Positions 1 through 8,710 of a stretch of 51,133 nt of DNA are shown one piece after another. Within the stretch, counting starts at the first letter, position 1. Every line of letters begins with the position of its first letter. Where the stretch lies: positions 1-51,133 of the forward strand of contig CAIOXL010000102.1 of the NCBI GenBank assembly GCA_903862245.1, written 5' to 3'. The notes beneath the pieces are model-generated. The model was not told the DNA's origin, did no database searches, and saw nothing but the letters and a program-made list of their open reading frames with translations. Made by a program: the position numbers and the translations under genes. Source of the DNA: an uncultured Geobacteraceae bacterium. GTDB lineage: Bacteria > Desulfobacterota > Desulfuromonadia > Geobacterales > Pseudopelobacteraceae.

Positions 1-167
1 AGACTTGCGTCAATGTCACCGTAACAACGCCAGAAAATTCAACAAATCAGAAACGAACCGAGGGCTGACACGAAAAAGACCGAATACAGCCCTTAAAAAA
101 AGCTCGTCAAAATCAAAGTACAATCATTTTGCAAGAGGCTCGAGTATATTCTGATGGTCCTGATTGG

Positions 168-197
168 TTGACAAACGGGGCATATCGAAATTACTAT
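168..197 (+). promoter_or_regulatory. Sigma-70-type promoter of apgM
   Basis: TTGACA at 168-173 and TACTAT at 192-197 are 18 nt apart (or TTACTA at 191-196 with 17 nt). Transcription would start near 204, leaving a leader of about 30 nt that carries the AAAGG ribosome site before the ATG at 234. In bases 1-160 I see no gene; there is only a weak AGGGCTG/CAGCCCT inverted repeat at 61-93 without a T-tract. Confidence 0.6.
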
Positions 198-233
198 GTG
201 GACGCAGTATCAATTTTATTCTGAAAGGTTGTT

Positions 234-1427
234 ATGAAGGTCATTATTTTACTGGGCGACGGCATGTCGGACATTGTGTATAGCGAACTCGGCAATAAAT
301 CCCCCCTGCAGTATGCAGCTACTCCCAATATGGATAGTATGGCCAGACATGGTCAGGTCGGCCTGGCCCACACCGTTCCGGCTGGTCTGCCTCCCGGGAG
401 TGATGTGGCGAATCTGTCCGTATTTGGTTATGATCCCCGCACCTGCTACACCGGGCGCTCTCCTCTTGAAGCAATCAGCATGGGGGTTGAGCTCGGCCCT
501 GATGATGTTGCGTTCCGCATGAATCTGGTCACGCTTAAAGCGCAGGGAAGCTCTGTCTACATGCAGGACTTTTCTGCCGGGCATATCTCAACCGCTGAGG
601 CACGTGAGCTTGTAGAGTCTCTTCAGAAGGAGATCGGCAGCAGCGAAATTGAATTCCATGCAGGGGTAGGCTACCGGCATCTTATGGTGTGGCGCGGCGG
701 TAAGGACGGCATGCGCTCTACCCCTCCCCATGACATATCCGGAAAGGGAATACTTGATGCTCTCCCGAGCGGGGATGGTGCTGATATGCTGAATAACATC
801 ATGACCCATGCCCAGATGGTGCTTCACAGTCATCCGGTCAACAAACTGCGCAAGGAGCAGGACAAACTGCCGGCCAATTCCGTTTGGCTCTGGGGTCATG
901 GCAAAACGCCGCGCATTGAAACCTACCGGGAAAAATTCGGTCTCTCGGGCGCGGTTATTTCGGCGGTTGATCTGATCAAAGGCATCGGTATGTGTGCCGG
1001 TCTGGATATCATTAACGTCGAAGGCGCCACCGGGTATATCGACACCAATTATCTCGGCAAGGGGCAGGCGGCTTTGGCTGCTCTGGAAACGCATGATTTT
1101 GTGTATGTGCATGTGGAAGCACCGGATGAGGCTTCGCACGCCGGCAATATGCAGCACAAACTTCAGGCTATTGAAGATTTTGATCGCCACGTGGTCGGGA
1201 CAGTTCTGGAAGGAATCAAAAAGTACCGTGATTATGCCGTTCTCTGCATGCCGGACCATCCTACACCGGTAAAGCTGATGACGCATACTTCAGAACCGGT
1301 GCCGTTTGCTATTTATCGGGGCGAAGCCGGTGAAGGCAACGGAGCAGTTACGTATGACGAAGCCCGGGCCAAAAGTACCGGCTTATTAGTGGAAGGGCAC
1401 ACCCTGCTGCCACGACTGCTTTCCTGA
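234..1427 (+). CDS. apgM: Cofactor-independent phosphoglycerate mutase, archaeal (ApgM) type
   Basis: Interconverts 3- and 2-phosphoglycerate in glycolysis/gluconeogenesis in the cytosol. The 397-residue protein has the alkaline-phosphatase-superfamily layout of the ApgM family: an N-terminal metal-binding LLGDGMSD (Asp9), the phospho-serine region PPGSDVANLSVFGYDP (Ser56), and C-terminal metal-ligand motifs HVEAPDEASHAGN and MPDHPTP. Length is typical of the family. The ATG at 234 follows AAAGG by about 5 nt and fits the conserved N-terminus. It is a single-gene unit: its own promoter lies upstream and a strong bidirectional terminator follows the stop. This family is common in Geobacter-like bacteria as well as archaea, so an archaeal-type enzyme here is not by itself a sign of recent transfer. 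Confidence 0.93.
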   Translation: MKVIILLGDGMSDIVYSELGNKSPLQYAATPNMDSMARHGQVGLAHTVPAGLPPGSDVANLSVFGYDPRTCYTGRSPLEAISMGVELGPDDVAFRMNLVTLKAQGSSVYMQDFSAGHISTAEARELVESLQKEIGSSEIEFHAGVGYRHLMVWRGGKDGMRSTPPHDISGKGILDALPSGDGADMLNNIMTHAQMVLHSHPVNKLRKEQDKLPANSVWLWGHGKTPRIETYREKFGLSGAVISAVDLIKGIGMCAGLDIINVEGATGYIDTNYLGKGQAALAALETHDFVYVHVEAPDEASHAGNMQHKLQAIEDFDRHVVGTVLEGIKKYRDYAVLCMPDHPTPVKLMTHTSEPVPFAIYRGEAGEGNGAVTYDEARAKSTGLLVEGHTLLPRLLS

Positions 1428-1441
1428 GCAGATACACACTG

Positions 1442-1481
1442 AAAAAAAGGGGCATCCAACTTTCTGGATGCCCCTTTTTTT
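1442..1481. terminator. Bidirectional terminator between apgM and the FecR-like gene
   Basis: A perfect 10-bp stem, GGGGCATCCA (1449-1458) with TGGATGCCCC (1465-1474), closes a 6-nt loop. It is preceded by seven A and followed by a T run, so it should terminate both converging genes. The T run contains the stop codon of the minus-strand gene. Confidence 0.85.
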
Positions 1482-3045
1482 ATCTTTTCCCCCTCTGTTC
1501 CTTTTCCCCTTTTTGCTCTGTGGTGGTTATCCGCCAGACTTTTTTCTCTTTTTGTGCTGTCGGTTTTATGCCCAGTGCTTTCGCATCTCCCGTACTACGG
1601 GAAGTGTTGGGTGATGCCGGGGAGTGTTCACTCCGCACCGGGGGATTTGCTGATTGCCGCTGCGGGGGGAGTGCCGGCGGTCTGGTTGCCGCCGGTGCTG
1701 TTCTGACGGCCGGAGCAGGTGTCTGCCGATGCTTTTCAATAGTCGGCGCTACCGGCGGGAAACGTTCCCTCAGCACTCGGTTCTCCTGATACCGGTGAGG
1801 CGGCGGAGCAATTCCGGGGGCTACTTGCCTGACAATAGGCATGCGTGTTTCCCGTAGTGGCTGTATGCGTGGACTGCCAATGGCAATGGAGATGCCACTG
1901 GTGCCGCCCTCTGAAGGTTTCTGGAACTCGACTTTACCTCTCATAAAATCATTCTGCAGAACAATGCTCAAGCCGCCGCGTGCCCCACGGTTTATATAGG
2001 TGATGTTCGGTGTGCCGGGGCGGGATGTCGCAATGTTAACACTGTGCCGGCCGTACTGGCCGTAGCCATAATACACTTCACCCGGTGCCAGCGGAGTCCA
2101 CCCAATATGTGTTCCCGAGCGATACCAGCCGACAAAACCGGGCCCCCAGAAAATATCACCACGAACAGGTGGTACCCAGCACCATCCGAAACCGCTGACT
2201 ACTGCCCATCTGCCGTAATGGTACGGCAGCCAACCCCAGTTTTCGTAGGATATCCAGACATAATCAGTGCCTTTCCAGATCCAGCGACCGCTCCTGTAGG
2301 GTGCCCATTCAGCCGACAGCATGACCGGCCGCCAGACCATGCCGTATTCCGGCACACTGACCCACGTTCCGTTTGCATCAAGCTCCCCGGAATACGACCG
2401 CAGCTCTTCAGGCAGATGTAAAGATGCACCAGCTGTGCGAGACTGGACCTGGTCGCGATCAATGTTCCACCTATCCCATGCGTCCGGTGCATTGAGCGGC
2501 AGCAGTTCGCTGTGCCCCTCTTCAAGGGCAATATGTTCTCCGGCTCTAATTACGGTACGGTTTCCGTTTCCCTCCACGTAGGCGGAGCCTTTGAATATGG
2601 AAACATCTTCCTGGGAGTTCGCCAGCATGTCGATACGGAGTCTGGTGCGTGCATCCGGAAGAACCGTTGTATCATCTGCATCAATCTGGAGGGCGTTTTT
2701 TCCTGTTTTTGGTGAGGTACGGAGATACAGTCTGCCACTCGCCAGATGCAGGTGAGTAAAGCCTTCTTCAACCGCAATCAGGTCGAGTTGTGAACCGCCG
2801 TTGAGCCGGACTACGGTACCGTCTGAAAGCTGGATTTCAGCTTTCCTGCCATCAGGAATCCAGACCGCATCTCCTTCGTCAAGCGGTGTATTAACTGACG
2901 CCGGCAGCCATTCTCCGGCGTCCGGAGTGCGAAACATAACGGTGTCATCAACCAGCATAACTCTGGCCGGGCTGACAACTCCCGCAAAAGCCGCCGATGG
3001 AACGGTGAGAACTGCCATGAGGAACAACAGGATGATGCGTTTCAT
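1480..3045 (-). CDS. Exported FecR-domain / DUF6600-like protein with proline-rich tail
   Basis: A 521-residue secreted protein of unknown function. Residues 1-21 form a clear signal peptide ending in AAFA. Residues about 30-170 resemble a FecR-type beta domain (GEWLPASVNTPLDEGDAVWI, then a repeated strand pattern with RLNGGSQLDL). Residues about 205-330 are very rich in Trp and Tyr, with repeated units such as GRWIWKGTDYVWISYENWGW, the pattern of DUF6600 proteins. The last roughly 120 residues are Pro/Arg-rich and end in a Lys/Glu/Arg run, so they are probably disordered. AGGGAGG before the ATG is a strong ribosome site. No sigma factor or TonB receptor lies nearby, so a classical FecR iron-signalling role is unlikely. 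A periplasmic or surface structural role is a guess. Confidence 0.75.
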   Translation of the reverse strand: MKRIILLFLMAVLTVPSAAFAGVVSPARVMLVDDTVMFRTPDAGEWLPASVNTPLDEGDAVWIPDGRKAEIQLSDGTVVRLNGGSQLDLIAVEEGFTHLHLASGRLYLRTSPKTGKNALQIDADDTTVLPDARTRLRIDMLANSQEDVSIFKGSAYVEGNGNRTVIRAGEHIALEEGHSELLPLNAPDAWDRWNIDRDQVQSRTAGASLHLPEELRSYSGELDANGTWVSVPEYGMVWRPVMLSAEWAPYRSGRWIWKGTDYVWISYENWGWLPYHYGRWAVVSGFGWCWVPPVRGDIFWGPGFVGWYRSGTHIGWTPLAPGEVYYGYGQYGRHSVNIATSRPGTPNITYINRGARGGLSIVLQNDFMRGKVEFQKPSEGGTSGISIAIGSPRIQPLRETRMPIVRQVAPGIAPPPHRYQENRVLRERFPPVAPTIEKHRQTPAPAVRTAPAATRPPALPPQRQSANPPVRSEHSPASPNTSRSTGDAKALGIKPTAQKEKKVWRITTTEQKGEKEQRGKR

Positions 3046-3242
3046 GCAAGCCTCCCTGCCCGTTGTCGGGCGTCGCGTACTATTCGTTCTGTGATGAACA
3101 CCGCAAAGAACGTGCCGATGAATTTATGCTGTAATATCAGCGGGTCAGAAATGGAGGTCAGTTCACTCGTGCCGCAAATGAGGCAGGCAGTGAGCTTTTT
3201 GGAGTAACTGCCGGTGAACGACAGGCGAATTATCGCTAGACC

Positions 3243-3271
3243 TTGACTCTACTCGAAAAAATTACCATAAT
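3243..3271 (+). promoter_or_regulatory. Promoter placed directly before the mltG start codon
   Basis: TTGACT (3243-3248), a 17-nt spacer and CATAAT (3266-3271) make a good sigma-70 promoter. Only 6 nt separate the -10 box from the ATG at 3278, so transcription should begin at or next to the start codon. Confidence 0.55.
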
Positions 3272-3277
3272 GCAGCC

Positions 3278-4279
3278 ATGTTTCCTGCCGCCCTATCTCC
3301 AAAAACTGTCTGCGTGAACGCAATCCGCCTGTTTCTGTCAGTATGTGTCTTCTGGTATCTTTTCTGCCTTATCTCCTCCCCAGGGAGTGGTACACGCTTC
3401 TGTGACATTTCATTTCCCCCGGGGAGCGGGATTCGTACTCTGGCGAACCAGCTCAAGTCGGGCGGAGTAGTACGCAGCTCGTGGCATTTCATCATCATGA
3501 CCCGGCTGCGGGGCGAAGCTCATCACCTGAAAGCGGGTGAGTACCGTTTCAGCGATGACATGACTGCTGATGTGATTCTGAAAAAAATTGTCTCTGGGGA
3601 TGTGGACTATCGCAAATTCACGCTGCCGGAGGGATATTCAATGTATCAGGCAGCTGAGTTACTTGAGCAGAAGGGCTATTTTAAAAAGGAGGCTTTTCTG
3701 GAAAAATGCCGGGACAGGAGCTTTCTCCTGCGTATCGGCATCAAGGAGGCCAGTGCGGAAGGGTATCTGTATCCCGCCACCTATAATCTGTCCCGGAGCG
3801 GACAAGAGGAACAGCTGCTGGAACAGATGGCCGCGCGGTTCAATCAGTCCTTCCCAGCCATTCCGGAAGGAAAGGGAGGGCGACGATTTTCCCGACACGA
3901 ACTAGTTACTCTGGCATCAATCATTGAAAAGGAGGCTGTTTCAGCGGAAGAGAAACCGCTCATATCATCAGTCTTCCATAATCGCCTCCGTATCGGCATG
4001 CCGCTGCAGAGCGACCCTACGGCTGTCTACGGAGTCCGGGCGTTCACCGGCAAGGTGAGTAAAGTCGATATCCAGCGCTCTTCGCCCTATAACACGTATC
4101 TGCACAGAGGGCTTCCCCCCGGTCCAATCGGTAATCCGGGCAGTGATGCTGTTCTGGCCGCACTCAATCCGGCAAAAACCGATTTTCTTTATTTCGTTGC
4201 CCGTCAGGATGGAACCCACCAGTTTTCCCGAAACCTTGCCGAGCATAACCGCGCCGTATCCAGATACCTCAAACAGTGA
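3278..4279 (+). CDS. mltG: Endolytic murein transglycosylase MltG (YceG family)
   Basis: A membrane-anchored enzyme that cleaves nascent peptidoglycan glycan strands on the periplasmic side and so helps terminate their growth. One N-terminal membrane helix (about residues 14-33) is followed by a LysM-like region and the YceG catalytic domain. The catalytic Glu is seen in LASIIEKEA at Glu217, with HNRLRIGMPLQSDPTAVYG and SPYNTYLHRGLPPGPIGNPG downstream, all family hallmarks. Its 333 residues match the family. No Shine-Dalgarno precedes the ATG; the promoter at 3243-3271 would give a leaderless mRNA. It converges with the phosphoesterase gene across 78 nt in which I see no convincing terminator. 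Confidence 0.92.
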   Translation: MFPAALSPKTVCVNAIRLFLSVCVFWYLFCLISSPGSGTRFCDISFPPGSGIRTLANQLKSGGVVRSSWHFIIMTRLRGEAHHLKAGEYRFSDDMTADVILKKIVSGDVDYRKFTLPEGYSMYQAAELLEQKGYFKKEAFLEKCRDRSFLLRIGIKEASAEGYLYPATYNLSRSGQEEQLLEQMAARFNQSFPAIPEGKGGRRFSRHELVTLASIIEKEAVSAEEKPLISSVFHNRLRIGMPLQSDPTAVYGVRAFTGKVSKVDIQRSSPYNTYLHRGLPPGPIGNPGSDAVLAALNPAKTDFLYFVARQDGTHQFSRNLAEHNRAVSRYLKQ

Positions 4280-4357
4280 TGTAACAGCGGGCGGTTACTC
4301 GTTAGTCGCACGTTCGTCCCACCTACTCCCGCCGGTCTTTCTGACAAATTTCAGATT

Positions 4358-5509
4358 TCAGTTCGGCACAATATCGATGATTGTCACTTCAGGCGGGGCA
4401 AACAGGCGCATGGGAGGTCCCCAGGTTCCGGTACCTCGTGACACATGAATGCGTGATCCTTTTTGCGTGTTGCTTGTGCCGCAGGGGATCGGGTATTTGA
4501 GTCTGACAAGAACATTGAACGGAAAAATCTGACCATTATGCACATGGCCGGAAAGCTGAAGGTCAAAGCGTCCGTCACTTTCCCGTGGCACCTCGGGACG
4601 GTGTTTCAGGAGCAGATGAAACGAATCGGGAGGAACTGTCGCAAGGAGTGCGGTTTCGTTAAACGGCTCGATCCGGGCACGCTGGTTGACGGCCGGATCA
4701 TCGACACCCGTTATGGATAGTCCGTTTTCCAGTGTAATGGATCGGTTTCTGAGGACTTGGAAACCGGTTGCGCTGCTGAAGGCGACTGACTGCGGAATGC
4801 CGGCATAGACCTCGTGGTTGCCGAGCACAGCAAATTTTCCGGCAGGAGCCGGGACAGATGCCAGCAGTGCAGCCATTCCCCTCTGCTCAGAAATGCTGTA
4901 GATTCGGTTCAGTTTGCCGTCGATCAGATCACCGGTTGAAACAAGAAGATCGGGCCCGGCTTCCCTGATCATTTCCATAATACGCATCTGTCGGCGCTCT
5001 TGAGACAGCAGACCAAGGTGCATATCCGAGATCTGTACAATTCTGAACCGTGCAACTGACCGGTGCAGCTTGGCAGATGAAAGCGTAACCTGTTCGCTTC
5101 GCACCTGTTCCGCTTCAGTAAACGCATATACACTGGCGGCAAGGGAGAGGGCAAGCACACAACTGTATGCAGTACGTTGCGGGTCAATAACGGGTAATTG
5201 TCTGAAAAACCGGCGAGAAATGAGGCGGTACAGTTTGCAAAGTACGTCAACGCAGAGCAGCATAGAGGCAAAGATAAACAGGAAGCCCATCCAAAGGTAG
5301 CCGGGCCATGCGATGCACTGAGCTGTCTGCTCCATCTCCAGCTGTTCCGCTCCTCTGACAAGAAGCGGGACAATGGTCATGACAGTCATCCAGAATATCA
5401 GGAACCATGTCAGGCTTGTACGAGGCCTGAATACTTCACGCAGCTTGCTGAACGCGTAAAGATGCATGCCGCCGTAGAGCAGAAGGAATGTTATGAGGAA
5501 CAGGTACAC
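4358..5509 (-). CDS. Membrane-bound calcineurin-like metallophosphoesterase
   Basis: A two-part protein of 383 residues. The first 130 residues contain about four hydrophobic helices. The remainder is a calcineurin-type phosphoesterase with dimetal ligands in order: SDMHLG (Asp162, His164), STGDLIDG (Asp194), LGNHEVYAG (Asn231, His232) and LSGHVHNGQ near 340. This is the YkuE-like architecture; the substrate is unknown. GTG at 5509 is chosen because AAGGAG sits 8 nt upstream. That start lies inside the end of rnhB (19-bp overlap), so the two are probably translationally coupled and form the distal end of the ffh-rplS operon. Confidence 0.85.
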   Translation of the reverse strand: MYLFLITFLLLYGGMHLYAFSKLREVFRPRTSLTWFLIFWMTVMTIVPLLVRGAEQLEMEQTAQCIAWPGYLWMGFLFIFASMLLCVDVLCKLYRLISRRFFRQLPVIDPQRTAYSCVLALSLAASVYAFTEAEQVRSEQVTLSSAKLHRSVARFRIVQISDMHLGLLSQERRQMRIMEMIREAGPDLLVSTGDLIDGKLNRIYSISEQRGMAALLASVPAPAGKFAVLGNHEVYAGIPQSVAFSSATGFQVLRNRSITLENGLSITGVDDPAVNQRARIEPFNETALLATVPPDSFHLLLKHRPEVPRESDGRFDLQLSGHVHNGQIFPFNVLVRLKYPIPCGTSNTQKGSRIHVSRGTGTWGPPMRLFAPPEVTIIDIVPN

Positions 5510-6147
5510 GCAATGTACTCCTTCACACCGCGAAATGTCAGCCGGTGGATGGGGGAGGGGCCAAGCCTTTTGATAGCGTCCATATGAGAGGCGCTCCCGT
5601 AGCCCTTGTGCCCGGAAAATCCGTAGCCCGGATACGTGGTATCCATTTCAATCATCAGTCGGTCACGGGTTACCTTGGCGATAATTGAAGCGGCTGCAAT
5701 GGACAGGCTCAGGGAGTCACCCTTTTTTATAGTTTTCTGACAAATGGAGCTGTCGATGGTGCTGATGCCATCGATGAGCAGCAAGTCAGGCGGTATGGAG
5801 AGGTTATTGACTGCAGTAAGCATGGCCAGTCGGGTGGCCTGCAATATGTTGATCCGGTCAATTTCGGCAGGGTCGATACTGCCGACCCCGACCGACAGTG
5901 CCTGGTTCATGATGACGTCATAGAGCATCTCCCGCTTGTCGGGAGTAAGTTTTTTAGAATCATCAACACCGCAGATCAAGAGACCGATGGGTAAAATCAC
6001 CGCTGCTGCGGTCACCGGACCTGCCAGCGGACCACGACCCGCTTCATCAATGCCCGCTACAGAGGTAAAGCCGGTGCAGTAGGCGGTTTTTTCAAACAGC
6101 AGGGTGTCGAGAGGCGGTGCCGAAAACAGTTCACCTTGAGTAGTCAT
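5491..6147 (-). CDS. rnhB: Ribonuclease HII
   Basis: Cleaves the RNA strand of RNA-DNA hybrids and nicks at ribonucleotides misincorporated in DNA. The 218-residue protein shows the RNase HII signature GIDEAGRGPLAGPV near residue 33, with the DE catalytic pair, a third acidic site in LLIDG, and the C-terminal GYPGYGFSGHKGYGS-like segment containing the minor-groove/tyrosine region. It starts at ATG 6147 with AGGA five nt upstream. That ribosome site directly abuts the T-tract of a hairpin after rplS, so expression from the ribosomal operon may depend on readthrough. Confidence 0.94.
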   Translation of the reverse strand: MTTQGELFSAPPLDTLLFEKTAYCTGFTSVAGIDEAGRGPLAGPVTAAAVILPIGLLICGVDDSKKLTPDKREMLYDVIMNQALSVGVGSIDPAEIDRINILQATRLAMLTAVNNLSIPPDLLLIDGISTIDSSICQKTIKKGDSLSLSIAAASIIAKVTRDRLMIEMDTTYPGYGFSGHKGYGSASHMDAIKRLGPSPIHRLTFRGVKEYIACTCSS

Positions 6148-6157
6148 ACTAATCCTG

Positions 6158-6186
6158 AAAAAAAAGCCCCTCAGGAGCGGGGCTTT
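6158..6186 (-). terminator. Hairpin terminator between rplS and rnhB
   Basis: On the minus strand the 7-bp stem AAGCCCC/GGGGCTT (plus-strand arms 6164-6170 and 6179-6185) is followed by eight T (6158-6165 are A on the plus strand). It lies within the operon and ends about 10 nt before the rnhB ATG, so it probably acts as an attenuator lowering rnhB relative to rplS. Confidence 0.75.
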
Positions 6187-6194
6187 TATGTGAG

Positions 6195-6554
6195 CTATTT
6201 GGCAACAGGTACGTACTTTTTCTCGCGAATCCTGGCTGCTTTTCCGCGCAGTTTGCGCAGGTAGTAGAGCTTGGCGCGACGGACATGGCCACGAACCATT
6301 ACTTCAATGTTTTCAATGCTGGGTGAGTGAAGCGGAAAGGTCCTTTCAACACCGATGCTGTTGGAAATTTTGCGGACCGTAAAAGTCTCGCGAACGCCGC
6401 CGTTCTGACGGGCAATGACAACGCCCTGATAGGCCTGGATACGTTGTTTGTCACCTTCGACGATCTTTACGTGCACTTTCACGGTATCCCCAACCTTGAA
6501 AGGGATAATATTCTTTTTCATTTGATCAAATTCCAGAAAATCGATGGTGTTCAT
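6195..6554 (-). CDS. rplS: 50S ribosomal protein L19
   Basis: Structural protein of the large subunit, located near the interface with the small subunit. The 119-residue sequence shows the L19 pattern throughout: [55 protein letters not shown] and a basic tail [20 protein letters not shown]. The start at 6554 overlaps the stop of the upstream methyltransferase by 4 nt, indicating coupled translation within the ffh-rplS operon. Confidence 0.97.
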   Translation of the reverse strand: MNTIDFLEFDQMKKNIIPFKVGDTVKVHVKIVEGDKQRIQAYQGVVIARQNGGVRETFTVRKISNSIGVERTFPLHSPSIENIEVMVRGHVRRAKLYYLRKLRGKAARIREKKYVPVAK

Positions 6555-7171
6555 TGGGTACCTTCCTCCTGTATTATACTCGGTTTGTGAGTTTGTGTAT
6601 CTTCGTGTTCAATTCCCGTAAGTCTGTCAAGCATGATTGCTGCAGCAGAACGGACAGAGAGGTGATTGTAGGTTCCGTTTCCTGCCAGTGGTTCAAGTAT
6701 TAGATCAGCTGCGGTAAAACATTCATCCGTCAATCCCCACCCTGTACCCAGAAGTAGCAGATACGGCTGGTCGGATTCTTTCAGGAAACCTCTGAGTGCA
6801 TGGAGCGATGTTGATCCTGAGCGACGTGCGGCTCCGGTTACCGCTACCTTGACCGGTTTACTGAATCCGCGCTGGAAGTCTGAGACCGCCGCAGCGATTG
6901 TCGGTGTCACCCGGACAATATCAAGTGCCTGTCTGCGGTCAGGATTGTAATCAGCTCCCCATCCTTGCTGCCAGTGACCGCTAATTCGTTCGGCAAGTTC
7001 CCTCTGTGCCTCTGAAGGGGTTACGATGTAAAAGCGCTCCAGCCCAAAGGTTTTTGCAGAGCGCGCAATGTCGTGCTGATCCAGGTTTGTCAGCGCAGAG
7101 GTGACAACCTCATGGTGCTTGTTGTACACCGGATAGTGAACGAGAGCGATGGCCAGATTAGCAGGAGACAC
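6551..7171 (-). CDS. SAM-dependent RNA methyltransferase, PF09936 (Methyltrn_RNA_4) type
   Basis: A SPOUT-like RNA methyltransferase of about 206 residues whose RNA target is not established from sequence. [20 protein letters not shown] and [25 protein letters not shown] at the N-terminus, and [12 protein letters not shown] with [21 protein letters not shown] near the C-terminus, match the family; the last part is the knot region that would hold SAM. Position between trmD and rplS is the usual one in Deltaproteobacteria-like genomes and suggests rRNA or tRNA modification. I choose GTG at 7171, which has a GAGG ribosome site and overlaps trmD by 14 bp. A TTG at 7198 would add nine mostly basic residues and lacks support. 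Confidence 0.8.
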   Translation of the reverse strand: MSPANLAIALVHYPVYNKHHEVVTSALTNLDQHDIARSAKTFGLERFYIVTPSEAQRELAERISGHWQQGWGADYNPDRRQALDIVRVTPTIAAAVSDFQRGFSKPVKVAVTGAARRSGSTSLHALRGFLKESDQPYLLLLGTGWGLTDECFTAADLILEPLAGNGTYNHLSVRSAAAIMLDRLTGIEHEDTQTHKPSIIQEEGTQ

Positions 7172-7904
7172 AGGCTTCCTCTTTCTCAATCTCAGCAAGC
7201 AGCTTTCGGTCTTCCCGGTTCAGCACCGCACTGGAAAGCAAATCAGGTCGCAATCTCTTTGTGGCACGAAGAGATTCCTTACGGCGCCACTTCCGGATCA
7301 ATTCATGATTTCCCGAAAGAAGGGGGTCAGGAACGAGCAAACCTTTAAATTCCGGCGGCCGGGTGTAATGCGGATACTCCAGCAGGCCGTCTCCGAAAGA
7401 GTCCGAATCAGCAGATTCATTACTGCCGAGAACTCCCGGAATCAGCCTGGTAACAGAGTCAACAACCGCCATCGCAGCAATCTCACCGCCGGACAGAACA
7501 AAGTCACCAAGCGAAATCTCATCTTCAGCGTAGAGCGAGCGGACTCTCTCATCAAACCCTTCGTAGCGACCGCATACAATGATCAGTCCCGATCTTTCCG
7601 CTAACTCCATGGCAACACTATGGGTGAGGCGGCGACCGTGGGGTGATACCAGCACAATCGTTGAAGCCGGGTTCTGCGCTTTAACTGATTCAATGCATGC
7701 AGACAGAGGTTCGACCTTCATGACCATTCCGGCTCCGCCGCCATAGGGAGCGTCATCTGCAGTCTGGTGGCGATCGGTTGCCCAGTCGCGAATGTTGTGT
7801 AACGAAATGTCAATGAGCTGTTTGTCTTTAGCCCGTCTGATGATGCTTTCATCAAAGGGACCGGTAAACATGCCGGGGAACAGAGTCAGTATGTCAAATT
7901 TCAT
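7158..7904 (-). CDS. trmD: tRNA (guanine-N1)-methyltransferase TrmD
   Basis: Makes m1G37 next to the anticodon in tRNAs reading CUN, CCN and CGG codons, preventing +1 frameshifting. The 248-residue sequence starts [13 protein letters not shown], has [16 protein letters not shown] near residue 55, [14 protein letters not shown] near 110, and the trefoil-knot SAM site [20 protein letters not shown] near 133, followed by [16 protein letters not shown]-like sequence. Length is normal. It overlaps the end of rimM by 4 nt. Confidence 0.97.
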   Translation of the reverse strand: MKFDILTLFPGMFTGPFDESIIRRAKDKQLIDISLHNIRDWATDRHQTADDAPYGGGAGMVMKVEPLSACIESVKAQNPASTIVLVSPHGRRLTHSVAMELAERSGLIIVCGRYEGFDERVRSLYAEDEISLGDFVLSGGEIAAMAVVDSVTRLIPGVLGSNESADSDSFGDGLLEYPHYTRPPEFKGLLVPDPLLSGNHELIRKWRRKESLRATKRLRPDLLSSAVLNREDRKLLAEIEKEEACVSC

Positions 7905-8422
7905 AGATCCAGCAAGCCGTCCAGCGGTGTAATAATCATCTTTTTACCCGGAACGTCCACGGAAGCGACAACATCAGCAATTGCAGGAATCAGATATTCT
8001 TTTGATTCGCCGCGAACAACATATATGTCACTGCTGCCGGTTTCAAAGATATCGACAAGTGTACCAAGTTCAACACCCTGGTCGGTTTGTACGGTAAGCC
8101 CGATCAGATCACTCCAGTAATACTCGTCTTCGTCAGGTACCGGCAGTTGGCTTCGCTTCAGGCAGAGCTCGGAGCCGGTCAGAAACAGAACCTGATTGAT
8201 ATCGGAAAAATCATCAAGGCTCAGAATGAAACCGCCGGCATGGGCAGCAACGCTCTTGATCCCGTACTCATTCAGTGTGCCGTTCTTCCCTCTGAGAAGG
8301 ACGGTTTGTGCCGATTGAAGACTCTGTATGTTTCCGGAGTAGGAATGGACTTTCAAAAAGCCCTTAATTCCGTGTGTTCCGATGATCTTGCCTACCGGAA
8401 TTAATTCATCTTGATCAGTCAT
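7901..8422 (-). CDS. rimM: Ribosome maturation factor RimM
   Basis: Assists assembly of the 30S head by acting on 16S rRNA around S19. The 173-residue protein has the RimM N-domain ([20 protein letters not shown]) and a C-terminal PRC-barrel ([20 protein letters not shown], then [21 protein letters not shown]). Its gene abuts khpA (1 nt apart) and overlaps trmD, the standard rpsP-khpA-rimM-trmD order. Confidence 0.96.
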   Translation of the reverse strand: MTDQDELIPVGKIIGTHGIKGFLKVHSYSGNIQSLQSAQTVLLRGKNGTLNEYGIKSVAAHAGGFILSLDDFSDINQVLFLTGSELCLKRSQLPVPDEDEYYWSDLIGLTVQTDQGVELGTLVDIFETGSSDIYVVRGESKEYLIPAIADVVASVDVPGKKMIITPLDGLLDL

Positions 8423-8653
8423 TTATTCTACAATCTTGAGGACAGCCTTCTTGTTGTCTTTTGTGGATACCGCATTAAGTATGGTACGAATCGCCTTGGC
8501 AGTCCGTCCTTCCTTGCCGATGATTCGACCCATATCATCCTTGGCGACGGTCAGGCTTATGACCAGAGTGTCCTCTTCTGTCTCCTCGGATGCGTTTACT
8601 GACGTCGGGTCATCAACCAGTGCCTTTGCAATGCTTTCAACAAGAGTCTTCAT
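8423..8653 (-). CDS. khpA: KH-domain RNA-binding protein KhpA (YlqC)
   Basis: A small 76-residue RNA-binding protein with one KH domain; the GXXG loop is GKEG in MGRIIGKEGRTAKAIRTI. The sequence LVESIAKALVDDPTSVNAS at the start is characteristic of the YlqC/KhpA family. In other bacteria KhpA pairs with KhpB and binds many RNAs; no khpB is in this window. It sits between rpsP and rimM in the usual order. Confidence 0.93.
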   Translation of the reverse strand: MKTLVESIAKALVDDPTSVNASEETEEDTLVISLTVAKDDMGRIIGKEGRTAKAIRTILNAVSTKDNKKAVLKIVE

Positions 8654-8710
8654 GGCGGTATCCTCTGTTGCTCATATAGAGTGGCCGGCGAACCGGATGG
8701 ACTGAATACG

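Noticed and set aside
61-93. AGGGCTG/CAGCCCT hairpin near the left edge
   Set aside because: A 7-bp stem with a 19-nt loop and no T-tract on the proper side; too weak to call a terminator or regulator.
588-1286. A 232-codon open frame antisense to apgM
   Set aside because: apgM is well supported; the antisense frame has no promoter, ribosome site or recognisable domain.
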